A DNA stretch of 50,925 nt from Pseudomonadota bacterium (GTDB lineage Bacteria; Pseudomonadota; Gammaproteobacteria; Burkholderiales; Ferrovaceae): contig JAJZEH010000076.1 in NCBI GenBank assembly GCA_021805725.1, positions 1 through 50,925 on the forward strand. The letters are read 5' to 3'. Shown piece after piece: positions 6,887 through 15,439 of the stretch. Made by a program: the position numbers and the translations under genes. The stretch's first letter is position 1. Each line of letters starts with the position of its first letter. Below the pieces are notes generated by a model. That model saw only the letters and a list, made by a program, of their open reading frames with translations. It made no database searches and was not told the origin of the DNA.

Positions 6887-8471
6887 CCCAGCACTGCGCC
6901 GCCACCACTGGGCCTGGCTCAAACCGGAAGCCGTGGTGGAGGATGCCGGTGTCAGTGCGCCGGACCGTACTTTTTTACAGGACTGGGTGGGTAGCGGGCT
7001 GCCGCTGGTGGTGGCGCGCAGCCCTGTGGATGGCGAATTGCGCCTGGGGGTGACCCGTCCCGTGTTGGGGCCGCGCCAGCGGGTGGGAGTGACGGTCACT
7101 CCTGATGCCGTGCTGCGCGCCATGCCGCCACTCTCCCTGACCGCCGTGATGGCGCATGCGCCGCCCGCCTGGCAGCCCACCTTGCAGGCCCTGCAGGCCC
7201 TGGGCTTGCGCTACGCCACCGACATCCGGGTGTATGGGTCGCTCGCCCTGCAATACTTTTCCACCCGGCCCTGCCTCAACCCGGACAGCGATCTCGACCT
7301 GCTGCTGGAAATCGAGGACGAGGCCGTCATCGATCCGCTGCTCTCCGATCTTGAAGCGCTCCAGGCCCGGCACCCCGTGCCGCATATCGACGGCGAAATG
7401 CGCATGGGCGAGTGGGCCGTGGCCTGGCGCGAACTGGGCGCCATGCGGCGGCACCCCGGCTGGCTCATCGCCAAATCGGATCGTGCGGTGGCCCTCAAGG
7501 ATGGAGTCAAAGTCGTTGGGACCAGCGTCATTGGAGACAAGGTCATTGGGAAGGTCATTGGGAAGGTCATTGGGGACAGACCTCATTCTCGAGGTCTGTC
7601 CCCAATGACCTTCCCAATGACCTTCCCAATGACCTTGTCTCCAATGGCACCAATGCCATCAAAGGCTTCTGCCATTGCCCTGGCGGCCGTGCGCGCCCTG
7701 CACCAGGAATTGCTGCTCCATCCCAAGCCGGGGTTGGTGAGCCTGCAGGATAACGGGGCGCATGCCGATATGACGCCCACGCTTTTTTTTCGCAGCCTGT
7801 TTTCCCTGCGCCGTTATTTTGCCTCGGTTGCCCGGGCAGGTTGCGCGGGGGCCGCATTTGGCGAGCTGCAGGCGTTGGGTGTGGCTGCCGAGGCGCGCAT
7901 GTTGCACGCCACCGATGGGGTGAACACCCACCGCGGTGCGATTTTCAATCTGGGGTTGCTGGCGGCAGCAGCGGGGGCTTGTCCCGCTGCAGATGCCGGA
8001 ATGCTATGTGGAGTCGTGGGCGAGCGCTGGGGGGAGGCCATTTTGCGCGCATCCGCAGGCATGCCTGCGAACGAAAGCCACGGTGCCTGGGTAGCCCGCC
8101 GGCACGGCATTCGCGGCGCACGCTGGCAGGCGGCACAGGGGTTTCCCGCGCTGACGCAACAGGGCTTGCCTGCCTATCGCGCCGCGCTGCGGGACACGGG
8201 CGAGCCCCGGCGGGCCGCACTTGCGGCCTTCTTTGCCATCATGGCGTGCCTTGAGGATTCCAACCTGGTGTGGCGCGGTGGCATGGCAGGATTGCATTTT
8301 GCACAGGCCGAGGCCGCGGGCTTTCTCTCGCGTGGCGGGGTGGTCCAGGAGGATTGGGAAGCCCAGGCCAAAGGCATCCATGAGCGCATGGTGGCGCGTC
8401 GCCTGAGTCCTGGTGGCAGCGCCGACCTTCTGGCAGCGCTATTGTTGTTGGTGGCGCTGGAGCCATCGTGA
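6873..8471 (+). CDS. mdcG-mdcB: Fused MdcG-MdcB: phosphoribosyl-dephospho-CoA transferase joined to triphosphoribosyl-dephospho-CoA synthase
   Basis: One continuous 532-residue frame encodes two proteins that are normally separate. Residues 1 to about 210 are MdcG, which attaches the prosthetic group to apo-MdcC; the nucleotidyltransferase motif is visible as VYGSLALQYF followed by DSDLDLLLEIEDE. Residues from about 262 to the end are MdcB, which makes the prosthetic group from ATP and dephospho-CoA; its blocks are LLLHPKPGLVSLQDNGAHAD, THRGAIFNLGLLAAAAG and a C-terminal LEDSNLVWRGG. The linker, residues about 219-258, is encoded by a 118-nt perfect palindrome (7529-7646). In-frame ATGs at 7605, 7617, 7629, 7644 and 7653 could still start a separate MdcB, but those inside the hairpin lack a free Shine-Dalgarno. 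The order G then B matches Acinetobacter, where I recall them as separate genes. Confidence 0.85.
   Translation: MRTVSPALRRHHWAWLKPEAVVEDAGVSAPDRTFLQDWVGSGLPLVVARSPVDGELRLGVTRPVLGPRQRVGVTVTPDAVLRAMPPLSLTAVMAHAPPAWQPTLQALQALGLRYATDIRVYGSLALQYFSTRPCLNPDSDLDLLLEIEDEAVIDPLLSDLEALQARHPVPHIDGEMRMGEWAVAWRELGAMRRHPGWLIAKSDRAVALKDGVKVVGTSVIGDKVIGKVIGKVIGDRPHSRGLSPMTFPMTFPMTLSPMAPMPSKASAIALAAVRALHQELLLHPKPGLVSLQDNGAHADMTPTLFFRSLFSLRRYFASVARAGCAGAAFGELQALGVAAEARMLHATDGVNTHRGAIFNLGLLAAAAGACPAADAGMLCGVVGERWGEAILRASAGMPANESHGAWVARRHGIRGARWQAAQGFPALTQQGLPAYRAALRDTGEPRRAALAAFFAIMACLEDSNLVWRGGMAGLHFAQAEAAGFLSRGGVVQEDWEAQAKGIHERMVARRLSPGGSADLLAALLLLVALEPS
7529..7646. repeat. 118-nt perfect palindrome with mirrored 12-bp tandem units
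   Basis: The 56-nt arms at 7529-7584 and 7591-7646 are perfectly complementary around a 6-nt loop (ATTCTC). The inner part is the family core GGGGACAGACCTC / GAGGTCTGTCCCC. Outward of it each arm holds three 12-bp units of the type AAGGTCATTGGG, so a tandem repeat is mirrored exactly on both sides. Read in the mdcG-mdcB frame, one arm gives VIGKVIGKVIGDRP and the other GLSPMTFPMTFPMTLSPM. No stop occurs in that frame. Confidence 0.95.
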
Positions 8472-9394
8472 GGCTGATCTTCCTGTTCAGCGGACAAGGG
8501 TTACAAACCCTGGCGCATCGCGATGAAATCCTGCGCGAGGGGACTCCTGCGCTGCACCGTGCGCTTGATGCCGAATTCGCCCAGGCTGGCACCGCACTCG
8601 CGGCTCTTGACGAGCGCCAATTGCACGACAATGCCGTGGCCCAGGTGCTGATCTGGGGGCTGCAATGGTTGCGCTGGGGCGCGCTTGCCCCCCAACTGCC
8701 CCACCCTGTCCTGCTGGCAGGCTACTCGGCAGGGGAAACCGCAGCGTATACCGCAGCCGGGCTGTGGCCCGAAGGGCGCGGCGCTTTTCTCGCCGGCGCG
8801 CGGGCCCGCTTGATGAGTGAAGCCAGCGCGCGTCTCGGGGGTTCCGCCGGCTTGATGGCGGTGAGCGGTTGCGATGCGACCCTGCTGGCGCAGTACGCTT
8901 CGGGGCTTGCCGTTCATGTGGCCATTCGCGTGGCCGGGCAGCAACTGCTGCTGGGCGGATTGCGCGCCGACCTCGATACCCTGGCAACGCGGCTTTCCGC
9001 CTGCAGCGGCGTGCATGCCTCGCCGCTGGCGGTGAACGTGCCGGCCCATACCCCGCTTCTGCAATCCGTACGGCAGCCCTGGCATGCCCTGTTGCAGGCG
9101 GAGCCGGGCGGCGCCCCGCAAATTCCGCTGTTATGCGGCAGTCGTGCCACCGTGCTGCATGAGCGCGAGGCGGCGCTAGCAGCGCTGGCCGAGCAGGTCT
9201 GCACGCCCATTGTGTGGGAAGATTGTCTCAACATGATCGCCGAGTATCAGCCCGATGCGCTGCTGGAACTGGGCCCGGGGACGGCACTTGCCAAAATGGC
9301 ACTGAACCACGGGTTGACCTGCCCGGTGCGGGCCGTGGATGAATTCCGCTCGCACCAGGGTGTGCTGGACTGGCTTTCGGGACTATGCCCATGA
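8468..9394 (+). CDS. mdcH: Malonyl-CoA:ACP transacylase of malonate decarboxylase (epsilon subunit)
   Basis: Primes the carrier protein by transferring malonyl from CoA to the thiol of holo-MdcC. The 308-residue product has the acyltransferase fold: an N-terminal LIFLFSGQGLQTL, the nucleophile elbow GYSAGE with Ser87, a downstream NVPAHTPLLQ holding the catalytic histidine region, and LLELGPGTALAKM near the C-terminus. The GTG at 8468 overlaps the preceding TGA. Its end overlaps the TSUP permease gene. Confidence 0.92.
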   Translation: MRLIFLFSGQGLQTLAHRDEILREGTPALHRALDAEFAQAGTALAALDERQLHDNAVAQVLIWGLQWLRWGALAPQLPHPVLLAGYSAGETAAYTAAGLWPEGRGAFLAGARARLMSEASARLGGSAGLMAVSGCDATLLAQYASGLAVHVAIRVAGQQLLLGGLRADLDTLATRLSACSGVHASPLAVNVPAHTPLLQSVRQPWHALLQAEPGGAPQIPLLCGSRATVLHEREAALAALAEQVCTPIVWEDCLNMIAEYQPDALLELGPGTALAKMALNHGLTCPVRAVDEFRSHQGVLDWLSGLCP

Positions 9395-10164
9395 ACGCGA
9401 CCTGGCAGATGCTGGCCCTGGTGCTGGTGATGGGGGTGTACACTGGTGCGCAGAATTTCATGGCGGGTGGGGGCACCTTCATCATCTTTCCGGTCCTGCT
9501 GCTGCTGGGCATCGATCCCGTCACGGCCAGCATGACCTCAGCCATGGGGCTTTTCCCCAACCAGATCAGCTCGGCGCACGTCAGCCGGCCGCTGGCCATG
9601 GGGTTGGGCCAGCTCTCGCTCAAGGTGCTGCTGATCGTGAGCCTCCTGGGCGGGTGCCTGGGCTCGTTGTTGCTGGTGGTCACCCCGTCTTCCTTTTTTT
9701 CCATGCTGGTTCCCTGGCTCGTGCTGTTTGCCACGGCCATATTTGCATGGGGAAGCCTGGCTCGCCCCTCCCCGGTGATGGCCACAGGGGCTGCTGATGC
9801 CGGGCCCAGTCGCGCCGCGCAGCGGCGGCTCGTAGCGGTGCAGTTCCTGATTGCCGTTTATGGGGGCTATTTTGCGGCGGGAATTGGATTTCTGATGCTG
9901 GCAGCATTGACTGTGAGCGGACAGCCGCCGCGCGCTGCCATCGCCACCAAGAACGTGCTGGTGGTGGTGATCACTTCTGCATCTTTCGTGATCTTTGCCA
10001 TCGCTGCGCGCGTGGTGTGGCCCGTGGCACTGGCGCTTGCCGTGGGCGCCCTGGCGGGTTCGTTCCTGGGGCGGTGGCTGCTGCAGCGCATTCCAAACCA
10101 CTGGATCAAAATCTACGTGGTGGTGTTGGGCAGCGGATTGTCCCTCTGGCTGTTCTTGCGTTAG
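9385..10164 (+). CDS. TSUP-family (TauE/SafE) membrane permease
   Basis: A 259-residue membrane protein with about eight hydrophobic segments and the two-fold pattern of TSUP proteins. The N-terminal half has GAQNFMAGGGTFIIFPVLLL and the C-terminal half has GGYFAAGIGFLMLAAL. This family moves small anions such as sulfite, sulfoacetate and other organic acids. The start (ATG 9385 or ATG 9391, which forms an ATGA overlap) lies inside mdcH, so it belongs to the malonate operon. Possible jobs are acetate export or a second anion uptake route; the sequence does not decide. It is not the MdcF or MdcL/MdcM permease type. Confidence 0.85.
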   Translation: MPMNATWQMLALVLVMGVYTGAQNFMAGGGTFIIFPVLLLLGIDPVTASMTSAMGLFPNQISSAHVSRPLAMGLGQLSLKVLLIVSLLGGCLGSLLLVVTPSSFFSMLVPWLVLFATAIFAWGSLARPSPVMATGAADAGPSRAAQRRLVAVQFLIAVYGGYFAAGIGFLMLAALTVSGQPPRAAIATKNVLVVVITSASFVIFAIAARVVWPVALALAVGALAGSFLGRWLLQRIPNHWIKIYVVVLGSGLSLWLFLR

Positions 10165-10176
10165 GGTCGTGCGGCC

Positions 10177-11025
10177 TTAATCTTCTGCAAAGGCAATGTC
10201 CTCGGGGGCCACGAGCAGGCGAAGCGCGGCACCCTCGATTTCCACCAGGTCGGCAAACGAGACGCTGCAGGATTGTCGCCATAGGCAGACCTGGCCCACC
10301 CTGGTTTCCAGAAATGTGCGAAAAGTGGTCAAGGACAGTTGCCCGCCGTTGCCCCCCACATGATCGACGAGGCGCCGGAACAGCTTGGGCATCAGCAGGG
10401 CCTCGTGTTTGAGGGCGTCCAGCGAGGTCAGGGCAAAACCGCCGTGGGTCCGGTCTTCGGGCCAGAATCCCAGACCCTCGGCCTGCGCCGCGCGCGCGGC
10501 CTCGCTGCATAGCGCCATGAGGGCAGGGGACATGTCCTGGTAGAAGATGGGGTAGGCATGGCCGTGGCGCAGCTGATGCCAGTTGGCGCTGCTGCGCACC
10601 ACCTCGGGGGTGAGCTCAAAGCGCCCTGCCCGCGCCTTGCGAAACTGGCCGCGAAAGGCAAATGCCACGGCTCGCCCGTACTTGTCGACACGGCGCACGG
10701 CAATGGCACCGCGCGTGGCCAGCGGCCTGCTTGCGATGATGCGCTCATCACTGTGGCGCCGCACCTCGTCAAACCCAAGAAAGGTCAGCAGGGACAGGGA
10801 TGCGCGATCCGGCCAGGGAGCCGGTTGGCGCAGGACACCGAGACCTCCGCTGGCCAGATAGTGAGTTTCCAGGGCATCCATGCCGTCCAGACGCAAGGTG
10901 ATGCCGCCGTCAGGATGGCGTTTGATCGCAGGCGCGTCATGCACCAGGGCATGACCGTCGTCAGGAATGAAATGAATCGAGTCGCCGTCGGGCGCGCTGT
11001 CGAGCAGGGTGTAGCGCCCTGCCAT
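10177..11025 (-). CDS. Staphylococcal-nuclease-like (thermonuclease-fold) protein
   Basis: A 282-residue protein with SNase-type catalytic blocks. These are DGDS at residues 13-16, RLDGMDALET at 45-54 (matching the RLxxxDxPE pattern but with Leu in place of Pro) and DKYGR at 114-118. The two arginines and the glutamate used by SNase are thus kept (R45, E53, R118). No signal peptide is visible, so it is probably cytoplasmic. The stretch between the blocks and the roughly 160-residue C-terminal region are not recognised. It is the last gene of a minus-strand run rfbD-rfbC-this gene, 11 bases after rfbC. Its role is unknown. Confidence 0.7.
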   Translation of the reverse strand: MAGRYTLLDSAPDGDSIHFIPDDGHALVHDAPAIKRHPDGGITLRLDGMDALETHYLASGGLGVLRQPAPWPDRASLSLLTFLGFDEVRRHSDERIIASRPLATRGAIAVRRVDKYGRAVAFAFRGQFRKARAGRFELTPEVVRSSANWHQLRHGHAYPIFYQDMSPALMALCSEAARAAQAEGLGFWPEDRTHGGFALTSLDALKHEALLMPKLFRRLVDHVGGNGGQLSLTTFRTFLETRVGQVCLWRQSCSVSFADLVEIEGAALRLLVAPEDIAFAED

Positions 11026-11036
11026 CCAGCGCGCGT

Positions 11037-11594
11037 TCAGGGATAGACCTCGGCGGACAGGAAGGGCGCGCCCGCCGCGTCTTTGGGCGAGAGCACGGGC
11101 GGATCTCCCTGAAGGGCGGCAAGGGGCCAGTCAATGGCGAGCGTGGGGTCGCTCCACAGGATGCTGCGCTCTTCGCTGGCAGCCCAGTAGTCGGTGGTCT
11201 TGTACAAAAATTCTGCGTGTTCGGAGAGGGTGAGGAAGCCGTGCGCAAAGCCCGGCGGAATCCACAGCATGCGTTTGTTTTCTGCCGAGAGCGTCACTCC
11301 CACGACCTGACCGAAGGTAATGGCGCCGCGGCGCAGGTCCACCGCCACGTCGAACACTTCGCCGGCCACCACGCGCACCAGTTTGCCCTGGGGCTGGCCA
11401 ATTTGATAGTGCAATCCGCGCAGCACGCCGCGCATCGATCGCGAGTGGTTATCCTGTACAAAGCGCGCCGGCACGCCGGTGGCCTCCCAGAACTGGCGCT
11501 CGTTGTAGCTCTCGAAAAAGAAACCGCGCGCATCGCCGAATACGCGCGGCTCGATGATCAGGACTTCAGGAATGGCGGTGGAAATGACCTTCAT
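11037..11594 (-). CDS. rfbC: dTDP-4-dehydrorhamnose 3,5-epimerase
   Basis: Third enzyme of dTDP-L-rhamnose synthesis, making sugar donors for lipopolysaccharide or other surface polymers. The 185-residue product matches the RmlC cupin family: FGDARGFFFESYNERQF, the active-site MRGVLRGLHYQ, GKLVRVVAGEVFDVAVDLR, IPPGFAHGFLTLS and a C-terminal WPLA. The ATG is at 11594. It sits 10 bases after rfbD. The partner genes rfbA and rfbB are not in the window. Confidence 0.95.
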   Translation of the reverse strand: MKVISTAIPEVLIIEPRVFGDARGFFFESYNERQFWEATGVPARFVQDNHSRSMRGVLRGLHYQIGQPQGKLVRVVAGEVFDVAVDLRRGAITFGQVVGVTLSAENKRMLWIPPGFAHGFLTLSEHAEFLYKTTDYWAASEERSILWSDPTLAIDWPLAALQGDPPVLSPKDAAGAPFLSAEVYP

Positions 11595-11604
11595 GGAAAA
11601 CGCC

Positions 11605-12495
11605 TTACCGAGGAGTGGGGGGGAGTTCTGCCAGGCAGCGCTGCAGGTCGTCCTGCCAGGGGGGCAGGGCCACGTGCAGGCATTGTGCCAGCTTGTCGTT
11701 GCTCAACCGGCTGTTGGCGGGCCGGCGCACCGGGCTGGGATAGGCGCTGGCCGGAATGGGGTTGAGCCGGGCCCGGCATTCGGGGCGCAAGGCAAAAATG
11801 GCCTGGGCAAACGCAAACCAGGTGGTGGCGCCGCCGTTGGTCATATGGTAGACCCCCTGGTGCCGTCGGATGAAATCGGCGGCATCCCCGCTGTCGCGGG
11901 CCTGCCGCACCAGCGTGGCGGTGGCCTCGGCGATGGCGCGGGCCCAGGTGGGCGCACCCCACTGGTTGTTGACCACATTGAGGGCGTCGCGCTCCTGCCC
12001 CAGGCGCAGCATGGTCTTGAGAAAGTTGGCGCCGGCAAGGCTGTAGACCCAGCTGGTCCTGAAGATCCACGCTGGTGTGCCACTGGCCAGGACGGTCTGT
12101 TCTCCCATCCACTTGGAGCGACCATAGGTGCCCAGCGGGTGCGGTGGATCGGTTTCCACGTAAGGTTTGTCATGGCTGCCGTCAAACACATAATCGGTGG
12201 AATAGTGGATCAGGGCCGCCCCCAGTCGCCCGGCCTCCTCGGCCAGCACCCCCGGGGCCACGCCATTGATGGCCTGCGCCAGCGCGGGTTCGGTTTCGGC
12301 GCGATCCACCGCGGTATAGGCGGCCGCGTTGATGATGAGGTGCGGACGATGCTGCTGCACGGCCGCGCGGATGGCATCGGCATCGGCAAGGTCGAGCGCG
12401 TCGCGCCCCAGGGCGGTGAGTGGGCCCAGCGGTTCCAGCAGGGGGCGCAATGCGGACCCCACTTGCCCCTGGGGGCCGGTGAGTAGAATGTTCAT
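11605..12495 (-). CDS. rfbD: dTDP-4-dehydrorhamnose reductase
   Basis: Last enzyme of dTDP-L-rhamnose synthesis, an NAD(P)H-dependent short-chain dehydrogenase. The 296-residue product begins MNILLTGPQGQVGSAL (Rossmann GxxGxxG) and has INAAAYTAVDRAE, the YSTDYVFDG block with PLGTYGRSKWMGE (catalytic Tyr and Lys) and RTSWVYS. The ATG is at 12495; an upstream in-frame extension without family similarity is ignored. It leads the rfbD-rfbC-nuclease operon and diverges from dapA. Confidence 0.95.
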   Translation of the reverse strand: MNILLTGPQGQVGSALRPLLEPLGPLTALGRDALDLADADAIRAAVQQHRPHLIINAAAYTAVDRAETEPALAQAINGVAPGVLAEEAGRLGAALIHYSTDYVFDGSHDKPYVETDPPHPLGTYGRSKWMGEQTVLASGTPAWIFRTSWVYSLAGANFLKTMLRLGQERDALNVVNNQWGAPTWARAIAEATATLVRQARDSGDAADFIRRHQGVYHMTNGGATTWFAFAQAIFALRPECRARLNPIPASAYPSPVRRPANSRLSNDKLAQCLHVALPPWQDDLQRCLAELPPTPR

Positions 12496-12585
12496 CCCGA
12501 CATTATCCCTGAAGTGCCCACGGTGTTGCGCTGGGATAAGGAAAATTTGTAGTAGAATTGGCCCTTTATGTGCAGGGAATCGGTC

Positions 12586-13461
12586 ATGTTGCAAGGCAGT
12601 CTGGTCGCGATCGTCACCCCCATGCTGGAAGATGGCAGCCTGGACTTTCCACGCCTGAAGGCGCTGGTGGACTGGCATGCGGCCTCGGGTACGGCCGCCA
12701 TTGCCATTGTGGGCACCACGGGCGAGTCTCCCACGGTTGACGTGGAGGAACATGAAACCCTGATCAGGGCGGCCGTGGAGTATTGCGCAGGCCGTATTCC
12801 GGTGATTGCCGGCACCGGGGCCAATTCCACCGCGGAAGCCATCGAACTGGCCCGGTTTGCCCAGAGCGTGGGCGCGGATTACAGCCTGTCGGTGGTGCCC
12901 TATTACAACAAGCCTACCCAGGAAGGGCTGTACCAGCATTTCAAGGCCATTGCCGAAGCGGTGGATCTGCCGATGATCCTCTACAACGTGCCCGGGCGTA
13001 CGGTGGCAGATCTCGCCAACGATACCACCCTGCGCCTTGCCGCCATTCCCAATATCGTGGGCATCAAGGACGCCACGGCAGACCTGTATCGCGCCACGGA
13101 CCTGTTCCGCCGCGCCCCGGCAGGCTTTGCCTGTTATACCGGCGACGACGGCACGGCGGCCGCCTTCATGCTGCTGGGGGGGCAGGGCGTCATTTCGGTG
13201 ACGGCCAACGTGGCGCCGGCTGCCATGGCGCAGTTGTGCCGCGCGGCCCTGGCTGGGGACGTGGTGGCCACGCGCGCAGTCAATGACACGCTGTTGGGAT
13301 TGCATCGCGACCTTTTCGTCGAGGCCAACCCCATCCCGGTGAAATGGGCGCTTGCAGAAATGGGGAAAATCGGTCCGGCGCTGCGTCTGCCGCTTACGCC
13401 GCTGTCACCCCAGCATCATGAAACGGTCCGCCGCGCCTTGCGCCAGGCGGGCATTGCATAA
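12586..13461 (+). CDS. dapA: 4-hydroxy-tetrahydrodipicolinate synthase
   Basis: Condenses pyruvate and aspartate semialdehyde, the first committed step of lysine and diaminopimelate synthesis. The 291-residue product has the family length. GTTGESPT (43-50) binds pyruvate, YNVPGRT includes Tyr133, and GIKDATADL has the Schiff-base Lys161. The ATG at 12586 is preferred over ATG 12568 because it gives the usual N-terminus ([13 protein letters not shown]) and has AGGGAA six bases upstream. bamC follows 16 bases after the stop, a pairing shared with many proteobacteria. Confidence 0.96.
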   Translation: MLQGSLVAIVTPMLEDGSLDFPRLKALVDWHAASGTAAIAIVGTTGESPTVDVEEHETLIRAAVEYCAGRIPVIAGTGANSTAEAIELARFAQSVGADYSLSVVPYYNKPTQEGLYQHFKAIAEAVDLPMILYNVPGRTVADLANDTTLRLAAIPNIVGIKDATADLYRATDLFRRAPAGFACYTGDDGTAAAFMLLGGQGVISVTANVAPAAMAQLCRAALAGDVVATRAVNDTLLGLHRDLFVEANPIPVKWALAEMGKIGPALRLPLTPLSPQHHETVRRALRQAGIA

Positions 13462-13477
13462 CCTCACGAGGAACGGG

Positions 13478-14668
13478 ATGAGCGCTTATAACCAATGGAC
13501 CAAAGGATGTGGTCTGGGATTGATCACTCTGGTCATGTTGACCGGGTGTACCACGCAAACCAATCTGCTGCAGTCCAAAAAGGTCGATTACAAGAGCCAG
13601 GCCGAAGCCACGCCGCCGCTTGAGGTGCCCCCCGACTTGACGCCGGTCCAGGCGGACGAGCGGTTTGCCATTCCCGATCGTGACAAGACCAAGGGCACGA
13701 CCTACTCGCAATATTCCAAAGAACAGGGCACCACCACGGTCGTGGCGGGGGCAAGCGGGGTTTTGCCCAAGCTGGCAGATGGGGTGCACATCGAGCATGA
13801 CGGCGCGCAGCGCTGGCTGGTGGTCAAGGCCACTCCCGAGCAGGTCTGGCCGGTGCTGAAGGAGTTCTGGACCAGCAACGGTTTTGAACTGAAGGTGGAT
13901 AACCCGCAAATCGGCCTGATGGAAACCGAGTGGACGGAAAATCGGGCCAGCATCCCACAGGATTTCCTGAAGCGCATCCTTAGCACCGTGGTGGACAATC
14001 TGTTCTCCAGTCCACTGCGTGACAAGTTCCGTACCCGGGTGGAACGCGGGACGGTGAGTGGCACCACGGAAATCTTCATCACCCACCGCGGCATGGAGGA
14101 AGTGGTCAGCAAGGATTACACCGGAACCAGCTGGCAGACCCGGCCGGAAGATCCTGAAATGGAAAACGAATACCTCAAAAAACTGGCCCTGCGCTTTGGC
14201 ACGACCCCCGAACAGGCCGCCACGCTGGTGGCTAGCACCTCGGGAGCCCAGCCCGCAGTTGAAGCAAAAACCCAGTCCAATGCGCTGGCTACCCTGGCCA
14301 AGCAACCGGATGGCGACACGATCCTGTCACTCAACGAGCCTTTTGATCGGGCCTGGCGCCGGGTTGGGCTGGCTCTGGATCGCAGCGGATTTACCGTGGA
14401 AGATCGGGACCGTGCAGCCGGCGTATATTATGTGCGTTACACCGACAGTGATGCACCTCTGAAAGCCAAGAAAAAGGAGAGCTTCTTCTCCAGTCTGCAG
14501 TTCTGGAAATCCGACGACAAGTCGAAGGATACCCAGACCTACCGGATCACGATCACCACCATCAGCGGCAAGGGATCGAAGGTGGATGTGCGGGACAAGG
14601 CCGAGAACCAGATCAATCCCGACACGGCCAACAAGATGCTGAGCCTGATCTACGAACAGCTGCATTGA
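13478..14668 (+). CDS. bamC: Outer membrane assembly lipoprotein BamC (NlpB)
   Basis: Accessory lipoprotein of the BAM complex, which inserts beta-barrel proteins in the outer membrane. The 396-residue product has a lipoprotein signal ending VMLTGC, so the lipidated Cys is about residue 25. Two repeated helix-grip domains follow; the first holds LVVKATPEQVWPVLKEFW and the second SLNEPFDRAWRRVGLALDRS. The ATG at 13478 follows GAGGAACGGG. An MBL-fold gene starts three bases after the stop. Confidence 0.9.
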   Translation: MSAYNQWTKGCGLGLITLVMLTGCTTQTNLLQSKKVDYKSQAEATPPLEVPPDLTPVQADERFAIPDRDKTKGTTYSQYSKEQGTTTVVAGASGVLPKLADGVHIEHDGAQRWLVVKATPEQVWPVLKEFWTSNGFELKVDNPQIGLMETEWTENRASIPQDFLKRILSTVVDNLFSSPLRDKFRTRVERGTVSGTTEIFITHRGMEEVVSKDYTGTSWQTRPEDPEMENEYLKKLALRFGTTPEQAATLVASTSGAQPAVEAKTQSNALATLAKQPDGDTILSLNEPFDRAWRRVGLALDRSGFTVEDRDRAAGVYYVRYTDSDAPLKAKKKESFFSSLQFWKSDDKSKDTQTYRITITTISGKGSKVDVRDKAENQINPDTANKMLSLIYEQLH

Positions 14669-14671
14669 CGC

Positions 14672-15439
14672 GTGATCCGCTTCGCATCACTGGGCAGCGG
14701 GAGTGAAGGCAACGGGCTGCTGATTCAATGTGAAGCCACCTGCGTGCTGCTGGACTGCGGGTTTTCGCTGGCCGAGACCACCCTGCGCCTCGAGCGCCTT
14801 GGGGTGATGCCACAGCAGCTCACGGCGCTGCTCGTCACCCATGAGCATTCCGACCACATTGCAGGGGTGGCCCGTCTTGCACGGCGCTACGACCTGCCGG
14901 TCTACGCCAGTTTCGGCACGCTTGCAGCGTTGCGCGATCAACTGGCAGATACCCAACTCCATGCCATTGTCAGCGATGTGCCCTTTGCCCTGGAAGCGCT
15001 GGCCATCGAACCCTTTGCCGTACCGCATGATGCGCGCGAACCCCTGCAGTTTGTGGTGGGCAATGGAGCCCGGCGCCTGGGCGTGCTTACTGACGTGGGG
15101 TGCTCGACGCCGCACATCGAGGCCATGCTGAAAACCTGCGACGCATTGTTCCTGGAAACCAATTACGATCCCCAGATGCTCCAGCAGGGCCCCTATCCGC
15201 CCCAGCTCAAGGCGCGGGTGAGCGGGCGCTTTGGCCATCTGAGCAATGAGGCGTCGGCCGCACTGCTCTCGCGCCTGGACCACTCCCGCCTGCAGCGCGT
15301 GGTGGCTGCACACGTCAGCAAGAAAAACAACACGCCACAATTGGCGAGGGCGGCACTGGCCCGAGTGTTGGGTTGCGCCCCCGACGAGGTGGTGGTGGCG
15401 GACCAGGGTGCGGGTCTGGACTGGCTGGAAATAAGATAA
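14672..15439 (+). CDS. MBL-fold metallohydrolase (YycJ/WalJ-like)
   Basis: A 255-residue beta-lactamase-fold hydrolase, probably an exonuclease-type phosphodiesterase of the YycJ group. It begins MIRFASLGSGSEGNG, typical of that group. The metal-binding HEHSDHIAG gives His57, His59, Asp61 and His62; later ligands include the Asp in LTDVG and the His in AAHVSKKNN. The GTG start lies three bases after bamC, so it is co-translated. The stop codon is part of a palindromic repeat. Confidence 0.85.
   Translation: MIRFASLGSGSEGNGLLIQCEATCVLLDCGFSLAETTLRLERLGVMPQQLTALLVTHEHSDHIAGVARLARRYDLPVYASFGTLAALRDQLADTQLHAIVSDVPFALEALAIEPFAVPHDAREPLQFVVGNGARRLGVLTDVGCSTPHIEAMLKTCDALFLETNYDPQMLQQGPYPPQLKARVSGRFGHLSNEASAALLSRLDHSRLQRVVAAHVSKKNNTPQLARAALARVLGCAPDEVVVADQGAGLDWLEIR

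Noticed and set aside
12526..12558. TTGCGC and TAGAAT as a dapA promoter
   Set aside because: The spacer would be 21 bases, too long for a normal sigma-70 promoter.
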